NCBI GenBank assembly: GCA_029856045.1 | Contig: JAHQWG010000039.1 | Coordinates: forward strand, 56,728-120,727 | Reading direction: 5' to 3' | Source of the DNA: Promethearchaeia archaeon | Lineage (GTDB): Archaea; Asgardarchaeota; Lokiarchaeia; Sigyniarchaeales; SOKP01 | DNA length: 64,000 nt | Shown here: in pieces, positions 63,814 through 64,000 of the stretch | How positions within the stretch are numbered: the first letter of the stretch is position 1 | How the letters are laid out: every line of letters starts with the position of its first letter | Translations under genes and position numbers: made by a program | The notes under the pieces: generated by a model | The model's database searches: none | The model's input: only the letters and a program-made list of their open reading frames with translations | What the model was told of the DNA's origin: nothing

Positions 63814-64000
63814 ATGGAAAAAAATAACTCCTCTACCCCGTCTATTATTGAAGAAATTCAAGAAATTTTTGAGATAATTCATAGAGGATCCAAACATGCT
63901 CTAAGTGTAGATTTAAATCCAATTTTTCAAAAATTTAAGCGATCCATAAATACACAAAATCTGAACGAATCTTCCTCTGCATTTAGTAAGTTATGTAATA
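63814..64000 (+). CDS. hypothetical protein, cut by window end
   Basis: First 62 codons of an ORF with an AGGGAT ribosome site, 17 bases after the SMC gene. It reads MEKNNSSTPSIIEEIQEIFE with a helical continuation (IHRGSKHALSVDLNPIFQKF). Position directly after an SMC gene is where a kleisin or other SMC partner is often found, but the fragment is too short to tell. Confidence 0.7.
   Translation, partial: MEKNNSSTPSIIEEIQEIFEIIHRGSKHALSVDLNPIFQKFKRSINTQNLNESSSAFSKLCN

Overview
The window is AT-rich, gene-dense archaeal DNA, and its gene content points to an Asgard archaeon, possibly close to Lokiarchaeia. The archaeal markers are a TATA-binding protein, the CTP-dependent riboflavin kinase and FAD synthetase pair (RibK/RibL), an archaeal-type ThrRS and an archaeal translin. 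The Asgard flavour comes from three Ras/Rab-like small GTPases, two proteins with longin/roadblock-like domains, a BRO1/ALIX-like helical protein, a gelsolin-like membrane protein and an SMC protein with SMC5/6-like features. Assignments come from reading motifs by eye; no database search was run.

Layout. 1-2.2 kb: end of an ABC exporter (ATPase plus permease). 2.5-10.9 kb: acyl-CoA metabolism, with an acyl-CoA dehydrogenase, enoyl-CoA hydratase and thiolase operon, the catalytic subunit of methylmalonyl-CoA mutase, then a divergent second acyl-CoA dehydrogenase with EtfB and EtfA. 10.9-12.3 kb: Nudix hydrolase and acetyltransferase. 12.3-14.9 kb: a large wHTH-TPR protein with a paralogue at 32.6-34.5 kb. 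15-17 kb: small ORFs, then a ZIP metal transporter with a DtxR-like regulator and two near-identical palindromic operators. 17-24.4 kb: membrane and exported proteins, a TetR regulator divergent from a methyltransferase, and a longin-like/wHTH protein. 24.4-29.5 kb: a 1372-residue surface protein whose repeats read as two seven-bladed propellers and five Ig-like modules. 29.5-32.1 kb: TPR-longin protein plus small GTPase. 32.2-32.5 kb: a broken thiolase remnant.

34.8-40.3 kb: TBP, gelsolin-like membrane protein, CDP-alcohol phosphatidyltransferase, small GTPase, PhoU-like protein and PiT phosphate transporter. 40.8-45.5 kb (minus strand): RibK, RibL, translin, ThrRS, small GTPase. 45.7-49.7 kb: membrane proteins, an ATP-grasp ligase and the BRO1-like protein. 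49.7-53.5 kb: a second ABC exporter with two Xre-type regulators, one fused to a membrane PH-like domain. 53.9-56.7 kb: SDR, cofactor-dependent phosphoglycerate mutase and a type-2 IPP isomerase-like flavoprotein. 56.7-64 kb: a stand-alone N6-adenine DNA methyltransferase, then a tight operon of a catalytically degenerate AAA protein, an SMC protein and an unfinished ORF.

How the genes fit together. The acyl-CoA block supplies the beta-oxidation steps and ETF for electron transfer, with methylmalonyl-CoA mutase linking to propionate/succinate metabolism. RibK and RibL make FMN and FAD, which the dehydrogenases, ETF and the IPP isomerase-like enzyme need. The best candidates for something undescribed are the pseudo-AAA/SMC operon beside a DNA methyltransferase, the BRO1-like and gelsolin-like membrane-remodelling candidates, and the TPR-longin/GTPase cassette. 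The sequence also holds probable non-AUG starts (AUA for EtfA, possibly AUU for one GTPase) and several decayed gene remnants.
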